DNA from: Janthinobacterium agaricidamnosum
Lineage (GTDB): Bacteria; Pseudomonadota; Gammaproteobacteria; Burkholderiales; Burkholderiaceae_D
Length of the DNA: 64,000 nt
Assembly: GCF_003667705.1 (NCBI RefSeq)
Contig: NZ_CP033019.1
Span: forward strand, 1,488,001-1,552,000
Reading direction: 5' to 3'
The notes below the pieces were generated by a model. That model had not been told where the DNA came from and made no database searches. It saw only the letters and a list, made by a program, of their open reading frames with translations. The stretch's first letter is position 1. The number at the start of each line of letters is the position of its first letter. The position numbers and the translations under genes were made by a program. Positions 51,321 through 60,923 of this stretch are shown piece after piece.

Positions 51321-51680
51321 ATGACACAGGCATGGTTCATTCTGACACGGGCCGATGGGCGCGACATCTGTGCGCCCTCGCCGGCACAGCTGGCCGATGC
51401 GCTGGCCGAGGTGTACCGCGGCGGCGCCGTCACGCCGGACGGCAGCCCGGCCGCCGTATTGTTGCGCTTTGGCTACGACGACGGCTTGATGTATCAGGTC
51501 GAAGTCGCTAGCGGAGGCGAAGTCACTTTCGAGGAATGGTCGGACCGCGATTGCGAAATTGCCCTGGCCAGTCCGCGCCACATGTCGGCCCTGCCGCAGC
51601 ACGACGCGCTGCAGCTGTGGCAGTGGCTGGCGCAGCGCCAGGTGGCGAAGATCCGCAGCCAGCCCTGGCAGGGTAGCTAG
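51321..51680 (+). CDS. Cytoplasmic protein of unknown function (119 aa)
   Basis: No signal or membrane segment; acidic, Trp-containing (YQVEVASGGEVTFEEWSDRDCE; ALQLWQWLAQRQ). A strong ribosome site (AGGAGGGCGCGTC) supports it. Gap 51125-51320 holds nothing I can name. Confidence 0.65.
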   Translation: MTQAWFILTRADGRDICAPSPAQLADALAEVYRGGAVTPDGSPAAVLLRFGYDDGLMYQVEVASGGEVTFEEWSDRDCEIALASPRHMSALPQHDALQLWQWLAQRQVAKIRSQPWQGS

Positions 51681-51701
51681 CCCTGCCGTCTTTCCAACGG
51701 C

Positions 51702-52568
51702 CTAGTGCGCCATCAGCACGGGGATCGTCATGCTCTGCAGAATCGTGCGCGTGACGCCGCCGAGGATGGTTTCGCGCAGGCGCGAATGGCCATATGCTCC
51801 CATCACCAGCAAGTCGGCCGACAGGTCGGCGGCCTGCGACAGCAGCGCTTCGCCGATATCGCCGCGCCGCACGCCACCCCCATCGAGCAAATGCAGCCGC
51901 GCTTCCACGCCGTGGCGCGCCAGGTAGTGCACCAGTTCCGCGCCCGGCTGTTCGCCGTGCTCGGCCGCATGCACCTGGGCGTCGAAGATGGCCACGTGGA
52001 CTTGCCCGGCGCGCTGCAGCAGGGGCAGCGCGGCGGTCACGGCGCGGCTCGCTTCCTTGCTGGCGTTCCAGGAAATGAGCACATTGCGCGCCGCTGCCGG
52101 CGGCGCCAGCAGGGGCAGCGGCGGCGCATACGGCACGATCAGCACGGGTCGGCCCGAATGCAGCAGCACATAGGCGGGAAAGTCGCGCATCACGGACGGC
52201 GATTTATCCTTGGCATTGTATTGGCTGATGACGACCAGGTCCGCATAGCGGGCCAGCAGGCTGATGCCGCCCGCCGCTTCGTCGTCGACGACGCGCTGTT
52301 CGAACGAGGCGACGCCTGCCGCGCGCACCTGTTGCTCGAAACCGTCGAGGGCGCGCGTGGCGCGGTCGCGCAGGAAATTCAGATGCAAGCTCAGGTTCGG
52401 GTCCGCATCGAGGTCGGGCTGGTGCTGGTACAGCAGGCGCGACACGCCCGTCAGCGCCACGCCCGTCAGGTGGCCGCCGCACGCCTGGGCGATGCTGGCC
52501 GCCGCTTCGATGCGGGCGGCGCGCCCGGCGCTGTCGTCGATGTGGAGCAATACGGTTTTGTACGTCAT
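51702..52568 (-). CDS. Tandem universal stress protein
   Basis: A 288-aa protein with two UspA domains. The N-terminal copy (TYKTVLLHIDDSAGRAARIEAA) is degenerate; the C-terminal copy keeps the ATP-binding motif G-A-Y-G-H-S-x10-GGVTRTIL at ~260-280. Tandem Usps of this form are common in Burkholderiales and often low-oxygen induced. Start from AGAGGACAGGCC. Divergent from phbB across a region with an FNR-type box. Confidence 0.9.
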   Translation of the reverse strand: MTYKTVLLHIDDSAGRAARIEAAASIAQACGGHLTGVALTGVSRLLYQHQPDLDADPNLSLHLNFLRDRATRALDGFEQQVRAAGVASFEQRVVDDEAAGGISLLARYADLVVISQYNAKDKSPSVMRDFPAYVLLHSGRPVLIVPYAPPLPLLAPPAAARNVLISWNASKEASRAVTAALPLLQRAGQVHVAIFDAQVHAAEHGEQPGAELVHYLARHGVEARLHLLDGGGVRRGDIGEALLSQAADLSADLLVMGAYGHSRLRETILGGVTRTILQSMTIPVLMAH

Positions 52569-52651
52569 GGCCTGTCCTCTCGCTGTGCAGTAGGGGCCAT
52601 TCTGGCACAGTCCGGGGTGCCGGCCGCGCACGACTGCATCAGGCTGGGCAC

Positions 52652-52665
52652 TTGATCTGGCGCAA
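52652..52665 (+). promoter_or_regulatory. Candidate FNR/Anr box in the usp-phbB intergenic region
   Basis: TTGAT-CTGG-CGCAA against the FNR consensus TTGAT-N4-ATCAA (8 of 10). A -10-like TACACT (52688-52693) lies 22 bp downstream, placing the box at -41.5 for phbB. Confidence 0.45.
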
Positions 52666-52736
52666 GGCTGGCAATAAAAACTGCTCCTACACTTGATGCC
52701 ACGCAGAACAACCATAACAAGCGGGGAGAGACAGTC

Positions 52737-53483
52737 ATGAAGGAACAAAAGGTAGCGCTGGTCACGGGCGGCATGGGCGGCCTGGGCACGGCCTTGTGCC
52801 GGCGCCTGCATGCGGCGGGCTTTGCCGTCGTGGCGGCGCATACGCCGGGCAACACGCGGGTGGAAAGCTGGCTCGACGAGCAGCAGGCGCAGCAGTATTA
52901 TTTTCATCCGCTGGCCCTTGACGTGACGGACTTTGCTGCCTGCAGCGAAGCCGTCGGCAAGGTGCTGGCGCAGTTCGGCCGCATCGATGTGCTGGTCAAT
53001 AACGCCGGCATCACGCGCGACCAGAGCATGCGCAAGATGGAGTTGCCGCACTGGTCCGAGGTGATGCGGACCAATCTCGACAGCCTGTTCAACATGAGCA
53101 AGCAGGTGCTGGAACCCATGCTGGAAAAGAAATGGGGACGCATCATCAATATCTCGTCCGTCAATGGCCAGAAGGGCGCGTTTGGCCAGTGCAACTACGC
53201 GGCCGCCAAGGCCGGTGTGCATGGCTTCAGCAAGGCGCTGGCGCTGGAAGTGGCGCGCCACGGCATCACCGTCAACACCGTGTCGCCCGGCTACCTGCGC
53301 ACGCAGATGGTGACGGCCGTGCCGGCCGATATCCTGGAAACGAAGATCTTGCCGCAAATCCCCCTGGGCCGCCTGGGCGAGCCGGACGAGGTGGCGGCCC
53401 TGGTCGCTTACCTGGCGTCCGACGAGGCGGCATTCGTCACGGGCGCCAACATCGCCATCAATGGCGGACAGCACATGAGTTAA
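52737..53483 (+). CDS. phbB: Acetoacetyl-CoA reductase (PhbB/PhaB type)
   Basis: A 248-aa short-chain dehydrogenase that makes (R)-3-hydroxybutyryl-CoA for polyhydroxybutyrate. NADPH-binding TGGMGGLG (10-17), NNAG (88-91), and catalytic Ser140/141, Tyr154, Lys158 (SSVNGQKGAFGQCNYAAAK). The long middle (NNAGITRDQSMRKMELPHW) is the PhaB hallmark that separates it from FabG. Start from GGGGAGAGACAGTC. phaA/phaC are not in the window. Confidence 0.9.
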   Translation: MKEQKVALVTGGMGGLGTALCRRLHAAGFAVVAAHTPGNTRVESWLDEQQAQQYYFHPLALDVTDFAACSEAVGKVLAQFGRIDVLVNNAGITRDQSMRKMELPHWSEVMRTNLDSLFNMSKQVLEPMLEKKWGRIINISSVNGQKGAFGQCNYAAAKAGVHGFSKALALEVARHGITVNTVSPGYLRTQMVTAVPADILETKILPQIPLGRLGEPDEVAALVAYLASDEAAFVTGANIAINGGQHMS

Positions 53484-53599
53484 GCAAGCGTACAGCTTGC
53501 ATAGAGGCAATGGCAGTAGAGGAGACCCATCCACCCAGCCGGCGCATAGACGCTGGCGGAGGACGGCAGGCAGCATGGTAATTACGCTGGAAAACAGGG

Positions 53600-53621
53600 G
53601 GCAGGGCAGCGATGCCTTGCC
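53600..53621 (-). terminator. Weak terminator-like hairpin after the DksA-like gene
   Basis: Minus strand GGGCAAGGCA-tcgc-TGCCCTGCCC with one mismatch, then CCTGTTTT. Confidence 0.4.
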
Positions 53622-53651
53622 CTTTGTTGTCGTGCCGCCGTTAAGCTAGGG

Positions 53652-54032
53652 TCATGTTATGGCGCGCCGGGCCTTTTCCAGCCGGGTCTGGCAATCGATG
53701 CACAGGCGCGCTTCGGGGCGGGCGTTCAGGCGCGACAGGCCGATGGCTTCGCCGCAGTTGTCGCACAGGCCGTAGCTGCCGTCGGCAAACTTCGCCAGCG
53801 CGTGCTTGATGATGGCCAGTTGCGCCTGATTGTGCTCGGCCGCTTCGCTGACGAGGGCGTTCAAGGTGCGCACGCTGGCGTTGTCGGCCGGCGAGGCTTC
53901 GATTTCATTGAGCAGCGAGGCGCGCGCGTCCGCTTCGGCCGCTTCGTTCTCTATCTGTTCCAGCAACGCCAGCTTGCGTTGCTCCAGCACGCCTTGCAGG
54001 CGCTGTAGCTGGTCTTGCGGCAATCCATTCAT
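53652..54032 (-). CDS. DksA/TraR-family zinc-finger protein
   Basis: A 126-aa protein. A coiled coil (~5-80) and a complete four-cysteine zinc finger (Cys90, Cys93, Cys111, Cys114; GLCDNCGEAIGLSRLNARPEARLCIDCQ). DksA-like proteins enter the RNA polymerase secondary channel. It is shorter than DksA (~150 aa) and the coiled-coil tip lacks the usual DxxDxA motif (EASPADNAS instead), so it is a paralogue. It could affect stress transcription. Confidence 0.88.
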   Translation of the reverse strand: MNGLPQDQLQRLQGVLEQRKLALLEQIENEAAEADARASLLNEIEASPADNASVRTLNALVSEAAEHNQAQLAIIKHALAKFADGSYGLCDNCGEAIGLSRLNARPEARLCIDCQTRLEKARRAIT

Positions 54033-54140
54033 GGCTGTCCCCGATAGGAGTCTCTCCTCTATGGTAGTCCAGGATGGGCGCTTCTGCTTGCGCTACTACC
54101 CGCGCCGCGTTTGACGCGGCGCAGGCAGGCGCGGGCCGTT

Positions 54141-54557
54141 CTATGCTGGCTCTTTCAGGCAGTTGACCATCCAGGCCACGCCGAACTGGTCTTTCAGCAT
54201 GCCGAAGCGTTTGGCCCAAAACGTTTCTTCCATGGGCATCTGGATGGCGCCGTCACGCGCCAGCGCGGCGAAGGCCCGTTCCGCCTCCTCCGGCGTGTCG
54301 ACGGTCAGGCAGATCGAGCTGCCGCTCATGCCCTTGGCGCCCTCGTCGCAGCCGCCGTCAGAGCCCATCAGCATGGTGGGACCCAGCTGCACGGAGCCGT
54401 GCATGATCTTGTCATACCAGTCTTCCTTGACTTGCTCCTGCATCGGCGTGCCGCGATACGGCATCAGGCACAGGTCCGTGCCATGCAGGTGCTGCCGGTA
54501 GTATTCCAGCGCTTGCGCGCAGTTTCCATTGAATTGCAAATACGGTTCGATACGCAT
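54141..54557 (-). CDS. VOC-family (PhnB/DUF1338-like glyoxalase-fold) protein
   Basis: A 138-aa protein of the 3-demethylubiquinone-9 methyltransferase/PhnB-like VOC group: RIEPYLQFNGNCAQALEYYRQ at the N-terminus and FWAKRFGMLKDQFGVAWMVN at the C-terminus. Cytoplasmic; substrate unknown. Start from AGAGGAGACCAAC. Confidence 0.88.
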   Translation of the reverse strand: MRIEPYLQFNGNCAQALEYYRQHLHGTDLCLMPYRGTPMQEQVKEDWYDKIMHGSVQLGPTMLMGSDGGCDEGAKGMSGSSICLTVDTPEEAERAFAALARDGAIQMPMEETFWAKRFGMLKDQFGVAWMVNCLKEPA

Positions 54558-54640
54558 GTTGGTCTCCTCTGGCAATCGCCCCGCAGGCACGATTGCCAGG
54601 CGGGGACGTCCCAGTATAGGCGCTCGCCGGCCGATTTCAA

Positions 54641-55114
54641 TCAGTCCGGCGCCATCTCTTGCAGCCGCTCACGCACCTTGCCCAGCGTGCTGAGGATGCG
54701 CTCGGGATTGCCGGCCAGGACGGCACTGCCCAGATGTAACAAACTCGTCGACAGGCTGATCCAGTGCCGCACATCGTCGTTGCGGGCGATGCGAAGGCGC
54801 ACCGTGTCGAGCAGGCCGCTGAGCTGGCGCTGCGCCGTTTCCAGGCCCATTACCGTATGCCCGGCGGCATCGGCATACAGCTGGTTGGCTTGCTGGCGCA
54901 AGGCTACTTCCAGGGCGAAGACGGCTTGTGCCTGGCTGTGGCTAATGCCGTTTTCTCCCTGGCTGGCGCGCTTGCGGATGGCGCGCATGACGGCGCCGTG
55001 CAAGGTGACGGCCGCCTGCGACAGGCTGTCGGCCAGTTGCTCGACGCGCATGGCGCTGCTGAGAGCCGCTTCGCGGCGTTCGCTGCCGCTGCTCCTGCCT
55101 ACCGATCCGTCCAT
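54641..55114 (-). CDS. Helical protein of unknown function (157 aa)
   Basis: An all-helical-looking soluble protein (AVTLHGAVMRAIRKRASQGENG; LFALEVALRQQANQLYADA). No signal peptide. It begins within the last codons of the upstream lipoprotein gene (16-bp overlap), so the two are an operon. No family recognised. Confidence 0.65.
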   Translation of the reverse strand: MDGSVGRSSGSERREAALSSAMRVEQLADSLSQAAVTLHGAVMRAIRKRASQGENGISHSQAQAVFALEVALRQQANQLYADAAGHTVMGLETAQRQLSGLLDTVRLRIARNDDVRHWISLSTSLLHLGSAVLAGNPERILSTLGKVRERLQEMAPD

Positions 55115-55917
55115 CTTGCCTCCGTGGTGGTGAGGGCGGCGGCCAGCTGTGCGTGGTCGCGCGCCAGTGCCGCCAGTTGCCGGCGCGCCAGCGTGTGGCG
55201 CAAGCCAAGCAGCCGGTATTCTTCGGTTTTACTTTGCTGCATGGTTTTCGCCAGCACGGCCAGCAGGCGCTGCTGCGGCGTGTCGGCAAACGCGATTTCC
55301 ACGTCGAGCAGGCCGAGCACCATGTCGCGCTCGTTGTCGCCGCTTTTGTCGTACAGCGCCAGCAAGCTGTCGAGCGCTGCCAGCAGGGCTTGCAGCGGCG
55401 CGTCGCCGTCGTGCAGCACTTGCGCCAGGTGCGCCTGCTGGCTGGCCGCGCCGCCCAGGCGCGACAGTTGCTGCAGCAACAGGGTGTAGGCGCTGACATG
55501 GCGGTCGTCGATGCCGCTGCCGGGCCAGGCGCGGATGGCGGCGCCGGCGCCGGCCAGTTCCGGCTGCACGTCGTACGCATCGGCATTCGCCAGCCGGCCC
55601 AGCGCCTGCAGATACAGGCGCACGGCCTGCGCCAGGCGCGCGACGTCCGCTTGTGCGGCGCGGCGCTGCGCATCGAGCAGGCGCTCGCGCGCGTCTTCGG
55701 CGGGCGACAGATAGGGGCGGGCGCGCTGGTAGCTGTCCACGTGGCGCTGCGACAGTTCGCCGAAGGCCGTCAAGGCATCGGTGCCGGCGGCCAGGGCGCG
55801 CACTTGCGCCAGGTCGGTGCGCGCACTGGCGCAGCCGCACAGCACGACGGCCAGGAAGAGGCTCAGGTACAGGTTGAGGCAAAGGGCGCGGCGATGGCGG
55901 GCGGGCAGGGTGGACAC
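55099..55917 (-). CDS. Lipoprotein of unknown function (272 aa)
   Basis: Signal and lipobox LSLFLAVVLCGCASA, then a helical, Gln/Leu/Ala-rich chain (GELSQRHVDSYQRARPYLSPAEDARERLLDAQRR). GTG start with GAGGTGAC upstream. It overlaps the helical protein gene 54641-55114, and the pair probably acts together at the envelope. I cannot assign a function. Confidence 0.7.
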   Translation of the reverse strand: MSTLPARHRRALCLNLYLSLFLAVVLCGCASARTDLAQVRALAAGTDALTAFGELSQRHVDSYQRARPYLSPAEDARERLLDAQRRAAQADVARLAQAVRLYLQALGRLANADAYDVQPELAGAGAAIRAWPGSGIDDRHVSAYTLLLQQLSRLGGAASQQAHLAQVLHDGDAPLQALLAALDSLLALYDKSGDNERDMVLGLLDVEIAFADTPQQRLLAVLAKTMQQSKTEEYRLLGLRHTLARRQLAALARDHAQLAAALTTTEARWTDR

Positions 55918-56005
55918 GTCACCTCTCGACAGGAAATACTGTATGGAAAGGTATTGTCGTGCCGGCCTGTGTTGCCCGCCTTGTGCGGGCGCAAGCGCGC
56001 TGCGA

Positions 56006-56806
56006 TCAGGCGCCTGTTGTGCCCGTGGTGGTGGTCAATTGTTCGCGCCAGCCCAATCCAGCCACGGTGTCGCTGGCGGGACGGTATTCGCAGCCGACCC
56101 AGCCCACGTAGCCGACCTGGTCGAGCAGCTTGAACAGGTGGCGGTAATTGATCTCGCCCGTGCCCGGTTCGTGGCGGCCCGGCGTGTCGGCGATCTGGAT
56201 GTGGCGGATCAGGGGCAGCAGGGCGCGGATAGTGTTGCTCAGCTCGCCCTCCATGCGCTGCATGTGATAAATGTCGTACTGCAGGAAGATATTGCTGCGC
56301 TGGCAGTCGGCGATGACGTCGGCCGCCTGCTGACTATGGTTCAGAAAGTAACCGGGCATGTCAAAGCGGTTGATCGGCTCGATCAGCACGTTGATGCCGT
56401 GCGGACGGCATGCGTCGGCCGCAAATTGCAGGTTGCCGATCAGGCTTTGCCGCGCACGCTCCAGGCTCATGCCGGGCGGCACGATGCCGGACATGCAGTG
56501 CAGCTGCTTCGCCCCCAGCGCCAGCGCATAGTCGAGCGCCAGCTGCACATTCGTGCGGAATTCCTCGCCCCGGCGCGGGTCGCAGGCGATGCCCCGTTCG
56601 CCGTGCTCCCAGTCGCCGGGCGGAAAGTTGAACACGGCCAGCTGCAGATGGTGGCGTTCCAGCCGCATGGCGATCTGCCGCGCCTCGACGGCATAGGGAA
56701 ACAGAAACTCGACGGCATCGAAGCCCGCTTCCCTGGCGGCGGCAAAGCGGTCGAGGAAAGGCAGTTCGGTAAACATCATGCTGAGGTTGGCAGCGAAGTT
56801 CGGCAT
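56006..56806 (-). CDS. hyi: Hydroxypyruvate isomerase-like TIM-barrel protein
   Basis: A 266-aa sugar-phosphate-isomerase-like barrel. N-terminus ANLSMMFTELPFLDRFAAAREAGFDAVEFLFPY; metal/substrate glutamates in INVLIEPINRFDMPGYF (~139-153) and HIQIADTPGRHEPGTGEINY (~212-231); C-terminal VGYVGWVGCEYRP. This is the Hyi/OtnI group (hydroxypyruvate or 2-oxo-tetronate isomerase); the two cannot be separated by eye and no glyoxylate-operon neighbours are present. Confidence 0.82.
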   Translation of the reverse strand: MPNFAANLSMMFTELPFLDRFAAAREAGFDAVEFLFPYAVEARQIAMRLERHHLQLAVFNFPPGDWEHGERGIACDPRRGEEFRTNVQLALDYALALGAKQLHCMSGIVPPGMSLERARQSLIGNLQFAADACRPHGINVLIEPINRFDMPGYFLNHSQQAADVIADCQRSNIFLQYDIYHMQRMEGELSNTIRALLPLIRHIQIADTPGRHEPGTGEINYRHLFKLLDQVGYVGWVGCEYRPASDTVAGLGWREQLTTTTGTTGA

Positions 56807-56871
56807 GGCGGCACGCAGGTGAGGAAGATGGATACTATCCTAGCCCAAATTGCCAATCAGTGGCGTGCATG

Positions 56872-56906
56872 AAAAATGCGCCCGCCAACCAGGTTGGGGA
56901 GCGCAT
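56872..56906 (-). terminator. Rho-independent terminator after rhlE and repeat copy 5
   Basis: Minus strand ATGCGC...CCAACctGGTTGG...GCGCATTTTT. It lies ~22 bp past repeat copy 5, so that copy is inside the rhlE 3' UTR. Confidence 0.82.
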
Positions 56907-56927
56907 CTCAAGAAAGATAAACGGGGT

Positions 56928-57031
56928 CTGAAAGCGTAGCGAGCGGGAGTGATATTGCGTCGAGTAGCGCAGCCGTACTGGAGTACGGCGAGCAACGCAA
57001 ACGCAATAGCGCCCCGCGCAGTAGCTTTCAG
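56928..57031 (-). repeat. 3'-end nested inverted repeat element, copy 5
   Basis: A 104-bp element. Outer arms CTGAAAGC / GCTTTCAG (perfect), second stem ATTGCGT / ACGCAAT, central hairpin GCCGTAC-tgga-GTACGGC. It begins 8 bp past the rhlE stop, in the same relative polarity as copies 1-4, with wholly different arm sequences. Confidence 0.82.
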
Positions 57032-57039
57032 GCCGCGTT

Positions 57040-58431
57040 TTAGCGGCCGCGGCCGCCGGAGCGGTGGTTGGCGGCCGAACGCGGCGCATTGCCCGAACGG
57101 TTGCCGCCGCCACCGCCGCCCGATGGGCCGCCACCGCCGCCCGATGGGCCGGCGCTGCGTGGCTTGGCGCCGCTGCCGCCCGTTTTCACGCGCACCACGG
57201 CGCCGGCTGGCGCGCGGCTGTTGTTGCGGTGGCCGCCGGTGCCGCTGCGCAATTGCACAGGCTGGGCGCGGGCGTTCAGGTCCGGCTCGAAGCCCGGGAT
57301 GACTTCGCGCGGCAGGGTTTGCTTGATCAGCTTTTCGATGTCTTTCAACATTTCGTGCTCATCCACGCAGACCAGCGACACGGCTTCGCCCTTGGCGCCG
57401 GCACGGCCCGTGCGGCCGATACGGTGCACATAGTCTTCCGGAATGTTCGGCAAGTCGTAGTTGACGACGTGCGGCAACTGGTCGATATCGATACCGCGCG
57501 CGGCGATGTCGGTGGCGACCAGCACTTGCAGGGTGCCATCTTTAAATTCCGACAGGGCGCGCGTGCGCGCCGACTGGCTCTTGTTGCCGTGGATGGCCAG
57601 GGCGCCGATGCCGTCCGCGCCCAGCTGCTCGACCAGTTTATTCGCGCCATGCTTGGTGCGCGTAAAGACCAGCACTTGCGTCCAGTTGTTCGACTTGATC
57701 AGGTAGGACAGCATCGGGTGCTTCTTGTCGCGGTCGACGGGATGGATCTTTTGCTTGATCACTTCTACGGTCGAATTGCGGCGCGCCACTTCGATCATGG
57801 CCGGCTTGTTCAGCAAGCCGTCGGCCAGGGCCTTGATCTCTTCCGAGAACGTGGCCGAGAACAGCAGGTTCTGGCGTTTCGGCGGCAGCACGGCCAGCAC
57901 TTTCTTGATGTCGCGGATGAAGCCCATGTCGAGCATGCGGTCGGCTTCGTCCAGGATCAGGATTTCCACTTTCGACAGGTCGACGGTGCCCTGACCCATG
58001 TGGTCGAGCAAACGGCCAGGCGTGGCGACGAGAATGTCGACGCCATGCTTGAGCTGCTTGATTTGCGGGTTGATGCCGACGCCGCCGAAGATCACGGTGG
58101 AGTTCAGCTTGGTGTACTTGCTGTAGGCGCGCACGCTTTCCTCGACCTGCGCGGCGAGTTCGCGCGTCGGTGCCAGGATCAGGGCGCGGATCGGGCGCGT
58201 CGAGGTGTTGCTGGTGATGGCAGCGCCATTCGTGTCGGTCGACAGGCGGTGCAGCACGGGCAGGGTAAAGCCGGCCGTCTTGCCGGTACCGGTTTGTGCA
58301 CCGGCCAGCAAGTCGCCGCCAGCGAGCACGGCGGGAATCGCCTGCGACTGGATCGGGGTCGGCACGGTGTAGCCGTGTTCGGTAACGGCACGTACGATAG
58401 CGTCGGACAATCCGAGGGAGGAAAAGGACAT
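57040..58431 (-). CDS. rhlE: DEAD-box RNA helicase RhlE
   Basis: A 463-aa RNA-dependent ATPase for RNA remodelling and ribosome assembly. Q motif and TPIQSQAIP, motif [17 protein letters not shown] ([14 protein letters not shown]), SAT (LLFSATFS), and helicase-[11 protein letters not shown]. The C-terminal ~85 residues are basic and Gly/Ser-rich ([14 protein letters not shown], ending SGGRGR), as in RhlE. The start at 58431 matches the family N-terminus ([16 protein letters not shown]); its ribosome site is weak. Confidence 0.93.
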   Translation of the reverse strand: MSFSSLGLSDAIVRAVTEHGYTVPTPIQSQAIPAVLAGGDLLAGAQTGTGKTAGFTLPVLHRLSTDTNGAAITSNTSTRPIRALILAPTRELAAQVEESVRAYSKYTKLNSTVIFGGVGINPQIKQLKHGVDILVATPGRLLDHMGQGTVDLSKVEILILDEADRMLDMGFIRDIKKVLAVLPPKRQNLLFSATFSEEIKALADGLLNKPAMIEVARRNSTVEVIKQKIHPVDRDKKHPMLSYLIKSNNWTQVLVFTRTKHGANKLVEQLGADGIGALAIHGNKSQSARTRALSEFKDGTLQVLVATDIAARGIDIDQLPHVVNYDLPNIPEDYVHRIGRTGRAGAKGEAVSLVCVDEHEMLKDIEKLIKQTLPREVIPGFEPDLNARAQPVQLRSGTGGHRNNSRAPAGAVVRVKTGGSGAKPRSAGPSGGGGGPSGGGGGGNRSGNAPRSAANHRSGGRGR

Positions 58432-58721
58432 GGTAACTTTATTGTGAGATCGGCCTGTCGCCATCGTGGGGCGCCAGTCGCAGGCAATCAGATTAGGGGT
58501 CGAAAGACAGCGGCAAGGGGACTGGTCATATGTGCCGCACACGCGAAGTATAACAGCATGGCAAAAAACCGCCGAGTTTGTTTAAAGTATGCAATACCAC
58601 AGGTAAAAGAAATACATGGCCACGGTGCGCCTTTGCATGCCGTTTTTCATTATTATTGCCTGTAGCACTCCATCTGCGGGACTCGCCGTGGCGCCGGGGT
58701 GTTCACTCCCGGAGGACTATC

Positions 58722-60443
58722 ATGCGTATTGCCGATCTTCGCATCGCCACCCGCCTGTACGGCGGTTTTGCCACCATCGTCCTGTTGCTGGCCGCCCTGG
58801 TCACCGTCGCCACATTGAACGTCTCGCGGCTGGCCGACGCCAATGCCATCAATACCCACACTTACCAGGTACTCGCTGAAAACAGCGCGATCCTGGAAAG
58901 CCTGATCAATATGGAAACGGGGCAGCGCGGCTATGTGATCACGGGCGCGGAGGCCTCGCTGGAACCGTACAAGGCGGGGCAGGCCGCGTTCGGCGCGCAC
59001 CTGGACAAGGCGCGCGCCCTGACCAGCGACAATCCTGCCCAGCAGGAGCGCCTGGCGAAGCTCGATGCCGCCAAGCAAGCCTGGCTGGCCGGCGCGCTCG
59101 AACCCGTGATCGCCATGCGGCGCGCCGTGGCGCAGGGCACGGCGGCCATCGAGCCCGTGCTGGCGCTGGAAAAGGAGGGCCGGGGCAAGCAGGGCATGGA
59201 TGCCATGCGCGCATTGCTGGGCGAGATCGGCCAGGCGGAAACGGTGCTGCTGGCGCAGCGCTCGGAAGCGGCGGCGGCCTTGCAGGCGCGCACGCACTGG
59301 ACCTTGCTGGGCGGCGGCGCGGCGGCGCTGATCCTGGCCGCCCTGATCGCCTGGTGGCTGGCGCGCAACATCAGCGGGCCGTTGCGTTCAGCCATCGACG
59401 TGGCCAGGCAGGTGGCGCAGGGCGACCTGACGGTACAGGTGGAAGTGCGCTCGAAGGACGAGACGGGTGAACTGATGCAGGCATTGAAGGAGATGACGGC
59501 CAGCCTGCTGCGCATCGTCACCGAGGTGCGCGGCGGCACGCAGGCCATCGCCACGGCCTCGCGCCAGATCGCTTCGGGCAACCTCGACCTGTCGGCGCGC
59601 ACGGAACAGCAGGCCAGTTCGCTGGAAGAGACGGCCTCGTCGATGGAAGAACTGACCAGCACGGTACAGCAGAACGCGCAGAATGCCCATGAAGCCAACG
59701 GTCTGGCCGCGTCGGCTTCCACCGTGGCGGGCAAGGGCGGCAGCGTGGTAGCGCAGGTGGTCGATACCATGGGTTCGATCAACGACTCGTCGCGCAAGAT
59801 CGTCGACATCATCGCCGTGATCGACGGCATCGCCTTCCAGACGAATATCCTGGCCCTGAACGCGGCCGTCGAGGCGGCCCGGGCGGGCGAGCAGGGGCGC
59901 GGTTTTGCCGTCGTCGCCACGGAAGTGCGCAACCTGGCCCAAAGATCAGCCGGCGCAGCGAAGGAAATCAAGGCCCTGATCAACGACTCGGTGGCGCAGG
60001 TGGAGAGCGGCGCGCGCCTGGTCGACGAGGCGGGCCACACCATGCACGAGATCGTCGACAGCGTGCACAAGGTCAGCAGCATCGTCGGGCATATCTCGTC
60101 TGCCAGCGATGAGCAGCGGGCCGGTATCGAGCAAGTCAACCAGGCGATCAGCGAAATGGACCATGTGACCCAGCAAAACGCTTCATTGGTGGAAGAGGCC
60201 GCCGCGGCTGCGGAAGCCATGCAGGAGCAGGCGGCGCGGCTGGCCGATGCGGTGAGCGTGTTCAGGACGGCGCAGGTGGACGCCATCGCGGCGCCGGCAC
60301 CCCGGCCCGCCGTGCGCCGTCCCGTGCCGCCCAAGGCGGCGCGCGCGCCTGCCCGCCTGAGCGTCAAGCCCGCAGCGCCCCATGCGCCGCAAGTTCCAGC
60401 CGGCAAACAGCGTCCGGGGGACGATGAGTGGGACGAGTTTTAG
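58722..60443 (+). CDS. Methyl-accepting chemotaxis protein with CHASE3-type sensor
   Basis: A 573-aa chemoreceptor. TM1 (~13-32), a short periplasmic CHASE3-like helical domain ([22 protein letters not shown]), TM2 (~215-235), HAMP (~236-290) and an MCP signalling domain with tip [32 protein letters not shown]. The C-terminus is Pro/Ala-rich without a CheR pentapeptide, ending GDDEWDEF. Start from GGAGGACTATC. Confidence 0.93.
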   Translation: MRIADLRIATRLYGGFATIVLLLAALVTVATLNVSRLADANAINTHTYQVLAENSAILESLINMETGQRGYVITGAEASLEPYKAGQAAFGAHLDKARALTSDNPAQQERLAKLDAAKQAWLAGALEPVIAMRRAVAQGTAAIEPVLALEKEGRGKQGMDAMRALLGEIGQAETVLLAQRSEAAAALQARTHWTLLGGGAAALILAALIAWWLARNISGPLRSAIDVARQVAQGDLTVQVEVRSKDETGELMQALKEMTASLLRIVTEVRGGTQAIATASRQIASGNLDLSARTEQQASSLEETASSMEELTSTVQQNAQNAHEANGLAASASTVAGKGGSVVAQVVDTMGSINDSSRKIVDIIAVIDGIAFQTNILALNAAVEAARAGEQGRGFAVVATEVRNLAQRSAGAAKEIKALINDSVAQVESGARLVDEAGHTMHEIVDSVHKVSSIVGHISSASDEQRAGIEQVNQAISEMDHVTQQNASLVEEAAAAAEAMQEQAARLADAVSVFRTAQVDAIAAPAPRPAVRRPVPPKAARAPARLSVKPAAPHAPQVPAGKQRPGDDEWDEF

Positions 60444-60460
60444 CACAGGCGCCCAGTGCA

Positions 60461-60529
60461 TGCGACAGTTGTCGCAAATACCGCTTGCATGCGTGTGACT
60501 GTTGTCGCATAATTGTGTCAACAGTCACT
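60461..60529 (+). promoter_or_regulatory. Triple BlaI-type operator and promoter of the blaI/M56-M23 operon
   Basis: Three related dyads: TGCGACA-GT-TGTCGCA (60461-60476), TGTGACT-GT-TGTCGCA (60494-60509) and TGTGTCA-AC-AGTCACT (60514-60529). A promoter TTGCAT-N17-CATAAT (60485-60490, 60508-60513) is interleaved, so a bound repressor would block polymerase and control its own operon. Confidence 0.75.
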
Positions 60530-60542
60530 CAAAGGATGCACC

Positions 60543-60920
60543 ATGAGCACGCCCTCCGTCACCGAACTGTCGTTATTGAAAGCCTTGTGGAAAGACCACC
60601 CGCTGTCCGCGCGCGAATTGCATGCCCGCGTGGAAGAAGAGCTGGGCTGGTCTTTTTCGTCCACGCGCAAGACGCTTGAGCGCATGCTGGACAAGGGCAT
60701 GCTGCTGCAGCGCAGCGTGCACGGCGTGCTCGTGTATGAAGCGAACGTGGACAAAGTGGCCACCCTGGCCGCGTTCGCCCACGACTTTGGCCGGCGCGTG
60801 ATGGAAATCGACAGTCCCTTGCCGGTCAGTATGTTTACGGGCAGCAAACTGGTGGACCAGCAGGAGCTGGCGGCGCTGGAGCTGCTGCTGCAGGACTGGC
60901 CGCTCGAGGGAAAGGAATAA
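60543..60920 (+). CDS. BlaI/MecI-family transcriptional repressor
   Basis: A 125-aa winged-helix repressor (VTELSLLKALWKDHPLSARELHARVEEELGWSFSSTRKTLERMLDKGML). The C-terminal dimerisation part is short. In known systems the partner BlaR1/MecR1 protease triggers cleavage or inactivation of the repressor. Start from ACTCAAAGGATGCACC. It is 3 bp upstream of an M56 protease gene, its expected partner. Confidence 0.9.
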   Translation: MSTPSVTELSLLKALWKDHPLSARELHARVEEELGWSFSSTRKTLERMLDKGMLLQRSVHGVLVYEANVDKVATLAAFAHDFGRRVMEIDSPLPVSMFTGSKLVDQQELAALELLLQDWPLEGKE

Positions 60921-60923
60921 GCG

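Noticed and set aside
57064..58665. A 533-aa plus-strand frame over rhlE
   Set aside because: Antisense to a full DEAD-box helicase; no recognisable domain.
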